This document shows, piece by piece, positions 63,733 through 64,000 of a stretch of 64,000 bases of DNA. Within the stretch, counting starts at the first letter, position 1, and each line of letters starts with the position of its first letter. This stretch comes from Allolobophora icterica (Eukaryota; Annelida; Clitellata; Crassiclitellata; Lumbricidae). The stretch spans positions 55,093,264-55,157,263 of the forward strand of contig OY744607.1 of NCBI GenBank assembly GCA_963556255.1, given 5' to 3'. Position numbers and translations under genes: made by a program. A model generated the notes under the pieces. The model made no database searches and was not told the DNA's origin. It saw only the letters and a list, made by a program, of their open reading frames with translations.

Positions 63733-64000
63733 CGAGATGCATGACATGTCCGGCCAGCTCTCGGCGGTCACCAGAGTGCCGCATGGGCAATCGTGTGGAT
63801 GGCATATAACCTATCCGAACTGCCTCGTCATCTAACCTAGGTCGCACTCATGGGCAGAGCAAACAGTCAGTCACTTGCGTGTGGTGCGGAGACTGCTTTT
63901 AGAAGTGCTTGGTGGTAGGCACTGGTGTGAAAGTGCGCAAGCTCGGAACTGTCCATTGAATGACAGGTCTGTCCAAAATCAACCGCTTGTGATTAATTAA
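63733..64000. other. End of window, nothing recognised
   Basis: No supported gene or repeat. Confidence 0.4.

Overview
This is animal nuclear DNA: spliced genes with GT-AG introns, TATA promoters, tRNA-derived SINEs, LINE 3' ends, many hAT-type MITEs with 8-bp target duplications, long microsatellites, and a Maverick/Polinton giant transposon. The style (a short matrix metalloproteinase ending after its catalytic domain, plus a protein-primed-polymerase Polinton) fits a marine invertebrate, but I cannot name the species.

Layout. 1-15.9 kb is mostly repeats: a 1.56-kb hAT-like element, degenerate tandem arrays, SINEs, a terminal exon of a CaaX-box protein (minus strand, 5653-6079) and a candidate terminal exon with a triplicated tail (15.3-15.8 kb). 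From about 15.9 kb the window holds two copies of one segmental unit. Each unit carries a 7-exon, 307-residue secreted metalloproteinase gene with the same promoter (CRE plus TATA). Copy A spans 20656-26240 and copy B 37111-60881. Between them (27-33 kb) lie a decayed hAT transposase, LINE tails, SINEs and microsatellites. Comparing A with B gives natural empty sites for several insertions.

Intron 5 of copy B has grown from 929 bp (copy A) to 18,207 bp through three insertions: a 1,242-bp TA-flanked element, a LINE 3' fragment with a (TTAC)n tail, and a 15,288-bp Polinton (44585-59872) with a perfect 6-bp target duplication. The Polinton looks nearly intact. It encodes protein-primed DNA polymerase B, a retrovirus-type integrase, an FtsK/A32-type packaging ATPase, an adenain-type protease, a double-jelly-roll major capsid protein, a penton-like minor capsid protein, two small membrane-active-looking virion proteins, a phage-fibre-like protein with a discoidin-like tip, a zinc-ribbon plus phospholipase A2 protein, a Cys-rich zinc protein and several uncharacterised proteins. 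All are on the minus strand except the phospholipase and the integrase. This is the gene set of a virion-forming mobile element.

The most unusual observations are inside the Polinton. First, the protease reading frame is joined to the preceding gene by what looks like a complete -1 ribosomal frameshift signal: an A-AAA-AAC heptamer immediately before the stop codon, a 6-nt spacer, then an 11-bp two-part stem-loop. Second, four copies of a 9-3-9 palindrome whose arms covary occur both in coding and in non-coding positions.

Downstream of copy B (61-64 kb) there is a LINE C-terminal remnant, a candidate minus-strand terminal exon and another hAT MITE.
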